Shown here piece by piece: positions 6,791 through 8,934 of a DNA stretch of 8,934 nt. The notes under the pieces were generated by a model. The model was not told the DNA's origin and did not search any database. It saw only the letters and a program-made list of their open reading frames with translations. The stretch is from NCBI GenBank assembly GCA_002700485.1, contig PADU01000007.1, positions 54,086 to 63,019 on the forward strand, in the 5' to 3' direction. How positions within the stretch are numbered: the first letter of the stretch is position 1; every line of letters starts with the position of its first letter. This DNA comes from SAR116 cluster bacterium (GTDB lineage: Bacteria > Pseudomonadota > Alphaproteobacteria > Puniceispirillales > Puniceispirillaceae). Position numbers and translations under genes: made by a program.

Positions 6791-7711
6791 ATGGATCCAA
6801 TTATTTCGGTCACAGCTTTAGATAAAACGTACCGCTCTGGCCAACGGGCCTTAAAAGGCGTCTCCCTTCAGATCAGATCAGGTGAGATTCTGGCATTATT
6901 AGGGCCAAACGGGGCGGGGAAAACAACGCTGATTTCCATGATCTGCGGGCTGACCTCGCCCAGTTCGGGGCAAATAACTGTTGGCGGTTATGATATCGTT
7001 ACCGATTATCGTGCAGCTCGTTCCCTTATTGGCCTTGTGCCGCAGGAAGTGGCGCTAGAACCATTTGAAAAAGTGATCAATACAGTGAAGTTTTCACGTG
7101 GGCTATTCGGCCATCCGCCGGACGCTGCATATGTCGAGCAGATTTTACGCCAGCTGTCTTTATGGGATAAGCGCAACACTCCAATAAAAGAATTATCTGG
7201 TGGGATGAAACGACGAGTTTTGATTGCCAAAGCGCTCAGCCACCAGCCTAAAATTCTCTTTCTGGACGAACCAACAGCTGGTGTAGATGTGGAACTGCGC
7301 AAAGATATGTGGGACGTCGTGGGCAAGCTTAAAGCTTCCGGGGTGACGATTGTGCTGACCACTCATTATATCGAAGAGGCAGAAGCCATTGCTGACCGAG
7401 TGGGGGTAATAGCAGATGGCGACATTCTGCTGGTTGAAGACAAAGACAAGCTGATGGCTCAGATGGGCATTAAAGAGCTTTATATTGAGCTGCAGAAACC
7501 CATCAAAGCTATCCCGCCTGCCCTTGCCAGCTATGATTTGTGGCTTGCAGAAGATGGCGGCCGTCTAACCTATGTTTATGATACCAAGGCAGAACGAACT
7601 GGAATAACTGGGCTGCTTACAGATTTGTCTGCTGCTGGGTTGGCTTTGCGCGATCTGCGGACATCGCAGAGCTCTTTGGAAGATATTTTTGTTGATTTGG
7701 TGAAGGATTAA
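6791..7711 (+). CDS. ABC-2 type exporter ATP-binding protein, YadG-like
   Basis: Nucleotide-binding subunit of a two-gene ABC exporter; hydrolyses ATP on the cytoplasmic face to drive the permease encoded next. It has 306 residues, close to E. coli YadG (308). Motifs in order: Walker [10 protein letters not shown] (38-46), Q-loop VPQE with Gln85, ABC signature LSGGMKRR (135-142), Walker [13 protein letters not shown] with Asp159-Glu160, and H-loop TTHYIEEAE with His192. A family-typical C-terminal extension of about 95 residues ends [12 protein letters not shown]. The [16 protein letters not shown] and [16 protein letters not shown] contexts are those of YadG-type rather than drug-resistance (DrrA) or NodI types. 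Substrate is unknown. It is 145 nt from pgi with no terminator seen between them, so cotranscription with the sugar operon is possible. The permease follows after 7 nt. Confidence 0.93.
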   Translation: MDPIISVTALDKTYRSGQRALKGVSLQIRSGEILALLGPNGAGKTTLISMICGLTSPSSGQITVGGYDIVTDYRAARSLIGLVPQEVALEPFEKVINTVKFSRGLFGHPPDAAYVEQILRQLSLWDKRNTPIKELSGGMKRRVLIAKALSHQPKILFLDEPTAGVDVELRKDMWDVVGKLKASGVTIVLTTHYIEEAEAIADRVGVIADGDILLVEDKDKLMAQMGIKELYIELQKPIKAIPPALASYDLWLAEDGGRLTYVYDTKAERTGITGLLTDLSAAGLALRDLRTSQSSLEDIFVDLVKD

Positions 7712-7718
7712 AAAGTTT

Positions 7719-8480
7719 ATGAATATTCATGCAATCAAAGCTATTTATTTTTTTGAAATGGCGCGGACTTTCCGCACGCTTCTGCAATCCATAATTTCAC
7801 CGGTGATATCAACAGCACTGTATTTTATCGTGTTTGGCTCGGCAATTGGTTCACGCATGGTTGCGATTGAAGGGGTCAGCTACGGGGCTTTTATTGTACC
7901 GGGACTAATTATGTTAACAGTTCTGATGCAGTCTGTCACAAATGCCTCATTCGGGATTTATTTCCCAAAATTCATCGGCACGATTTACGAGCCATTATCT
8001 GCACCTGTCTCCTATTTTGAAATTGTAGTCGGCTACGTAGGGGCAGCTGCCACCAAGTCCTTTGTGATTGGGTTGATTATTCTGGCGACTTCATTTTTGT
8101 TTGTGCCTGTGCAGATTGCGCATCCCTTTTGGATGCTGGGTTTTTTGCTGCTGACCTGCCTATCCTTTAGCCTATTAGGATTCATTATCGGCATATGGGC
8201 GCGTAATTTTGAACAGCTGAATTTGGTGCCGTCTCTGATTATTACCCCGCTTGTATTTCTAGGGGGTAGTTTTTATTCCATCTCTATGCTGCCGCCTTTC
8301 TGGCAGACAGCCACTCTATTTAATCCGATTGTATATCTGGTTTCTGGTTTCCGATGGTCTTTTTTTGATACAGCAGATGTAGCAGTTAGCTACAGCCTAG
8401 CTGCCATTTTTGTCTTTTCGGTCCTTTGCGTCAGCGTAATTAGCTGGATTTTTAAAACTGGCTATCGCCTAAAAAATTAG
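7719..8480 (+). CDS. ABC-2 type exporter permease, YadH-like
   Basis: Inner-membrane subunit partnering the preceding ATPase. It has 253 residues (E. coli YadH 256). Six hydrophobic segments are visible, roughly at residues 22-42, 53-77, 100-127, 135-161, 170-192 and 220-247, the ABC-2 membrane fold. Family landmarks are [28 protein letters not shown], the [12 protein letters not shown] coupling region, [19 protein letters not shown] and [12 protein letters not shown]. There is no signal peptide; the N-terminus is a short amphipathic stretch as in YadH. AAGGA at 7703-7707 inside the end of the ATPase gene lies 11 nt before ATG 7719, so the two are translated together. Transported substrate is not known for this family with certainty; lipid- or polysaccharide-like cargo is often assumed for ABC-2 proteins, but nothing here tests it. 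Confidence 0.93.
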   Translation: MNIHAIKAIYFFEMARTFRTLLQSIISPVISTALYFIVFGSAIGSRMVAIEGVSYGAFIVPGLIMLTVLMQSVTNASFGIYFPKFIGTIYEPLSAPVSYFEIVVGYVGAAATKSFVIGLIILATSFLFVPVQIAHPFWMLGFLLLTCLSFSLLGFIIGIWARNFEQLNLVPSLIITPLVFLGGSFYSISMLPPFWQTATLFNPIVYLVSGFRWSFFDTADVAVSYSLAAIFVFSVLCVSVISWIFKTGYRLKN

Positions 8481-8515
8481 ACTTTTACTGCTAAACCTCA
8501 AGAGAAGGCTGCTGA

Positions 8516-8543
8516 CTGTGTTTTGAAAACGCAGAGTGATTTT
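8516..8543 (+). terminator. Weak terminator-like hairpin after the exporter genes
   Basis: CTGTGTTT pairs with AAACGCAG (8516-8523 / 8527-8534; eight pairs, one of them a G-U wobble) around a 3-nt loop. It lies 35 nt after the permease stop. A short TTTT follows only after AGTGA, so the T-run is displaced and termination strength is doubtful. It is the best candidate for the end of the exporter transcript. Confidence 0.35.
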
Positions 8544-8596
8544 AAAGCGGGCCAGTCATTAATCAGTATGGTTAAATATAGTCTCACTAAGTCTTA

Positions 8597-8632
8597 GTTT
8601 TCAAAAAGGCTTCACTAGATCAATTTTGAAGC
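8597..8632. repeat. Short inverted repeats downstream of the exporter
   Basis: GTTTTCAAAA at 8597-8606 is the exact reverse complement of TTTTGAAAAC at 8521-8530, so the two could pair across 66 nt, in competition with the local hairpin at 8516-8534. ACTAAG-T-CTTAGT (8586-8598) is a 6-bp palindrome, and GCTTCA / TGAAGC (8609-8614 / 8627-8632) a third inverted pair. These are short and partly low-complexity, so some may be chance. Confidence 0.3.
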
Positions 8633-8683
8633 ATTTGTCCATGGCAACTTTAAGGTCTACGACTTCTGATAAATGTGCAGTGT

Positions 8684-8719
8684 TCCAAGGACTAAATTCC
8701 AGTAATCACGTTCCTTGGA
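8684..8719. repeat. 8-bp inverted repeat, 20-nt loop
   Basis: TCCAAGGA (8684-8691) and TCCTTGGA (8712-8719) are perfect reverse complements. The element could fold in RNA from either strand. It has no T-run afterwards, so it is not an obvious terminator. Function unknown. Confidence 0.4.
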
Positions 8720-8819
8720 CCGGGCGTACTGATTGTCTTTGGCGCTCAGGTTTAGGTTTTGTTTTAAGGGGGGGGTAAAAGAGGGTACCCTGCGGCTCCT
8801 GGGCCATAATCCCTCGATA

Positions 8820-8840
8820 GGTGCTTCAAAAGAACTCACC
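8820..8840. repeat. Hairpin near the right edge
   Basis: GGTG pairs with CACC (8820-8823 / 8837-8840) and TTC with GAA (8825-8827 / 8832-8834) around an AAAA loop, with a small internal loop (C against CT). It is one of several potential stems in this otherwise unassigned stretch. No known RNA family recognised. Confidence 0.3.
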
Positions 8841-8934
8841 AAGAACCCAGGTACTGTCAGCTCGCTGTGGCAAGTGATTTCTTGGGGTCGTAGAACGGGA
8901 TCGGCACGACAGTGCACGCGCGCGTTTCGCTCAA

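Larger units (their letters stand above)
8481..8934. other. 454-base region without a recognisable gene
   Basis: After the permease stop I see no confident gene. The first half is AT-rich; the last 60 bases are GC-rich. The longest open frame is on the minus strand, from the right edge (8934) to a TAG at 8657, about 92 codons ending LGTLHIYQKS; it resembles no family I know and its Arg/Pro/Ser-rich content is typical of non-coding frames. A second minus frame at 8601-8705 reads FSPWNTAHLSEVVDLKVAM and ends DLVKPF, more protein-like but only 34 codons and offset in frame. A run of eight G (8768-8775) lies in this stretch. No tRNA, rRNA, tmRNA, SRP RNA or RNase P hallmark and no transposase motif was found. 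It could be a degraded gene, a structured RNA or plain intergenic DNA. Confidence 0.5.

Noticed and set aside
8568..8597. Small + strand ORF beginning ATG 8568
   Set aside because: Only nine codons before a stop, with no ribosome binding site; not a supportable gene.
8640..8777. + strand ORF beginning near the ATG at 8641 (about 45 codons)
   Set aside because: No Shine-Dalgarno, no recognisable motif, and it ends at the G-run; length is within chance.
8481..8934. tmRNA, RNase P RNA, SRP RNA, tRNA or group II intron fragment
   Set aside because: None of the conserved sequence hallmarks of these RNAs could be found on either strand.
1..8934. CRISPR array, insertion sequence or phage attachment site
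   Set aside because: No regularly spaced direct repeats, transposase motifs, terminal inverted repeats with target duplication, or tRNA-linked repeats were seen.

Overview
The window reads as a chromosomal segment of a Gram-negative bacterium, most likely an alphaproteobacterium. The reasons are a dehydratase-type Entner-Doudoroff cluster, an alpha-beta-activator style nitrile hydratase operon, moderate base composition and compact spacing. A marine SAR116-like lineage would fit, but that is only an impression from gene content. Nearly all genes are on the + strand.

Layout. (1) Positions 1-993 hold the end of a nitrile hydratase operon: the beta subunit, cut by the left edge, and a small nitrile hydratase accessory (activator) gene that overlaps it by ATGA. 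A hairpin with a T-run at 991-1020 probably ends this unit. The alpha subunit should lie just left of the window. (2) Positions 1110-6645 hold a tightly packed glucose-catabolic operon, zwf-edd-eda-pgi. Together these genes convert fructose-6-phosphate or glucose-6-phosphate through 6-phosphogluconate and KDPG to pyruvate and glyceraldehyde-3-phosphate. The gaps are 21, -4 and 14 nt, so one transcript with translational coupling is likely. No 6-phosphogluconolactonase or glucokinase gene is present here. (3) Positions 6646-6790, between pgi and the next gene, are not empty. They encode about 33 codons that clearly resemble the N-terminus of a four-carbon acid sugar kinase (OtnK/DUF1537), with no usable start codon and no remainder of the gene. 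I read this as a relic left by a deletion or insertion. (4) Positions 6791-8480 hold a two-gene ABC-2 type exporter, an ATPase plus a six-helix permease, closely resembling E. coli YadG/YadH. (5) Positions 8481-8934 have no gene I can recognise. The stretch contains a weak terminator-like hairpin, several more short inverted repeats, a run of eight G, and a minus-strand open frame of unknown meaning that runs off the right edge.

I found no convincing new biological system. The best discoveries are the kinase relic at the junction after pgi and the unexplained, repeat-bearing right end.
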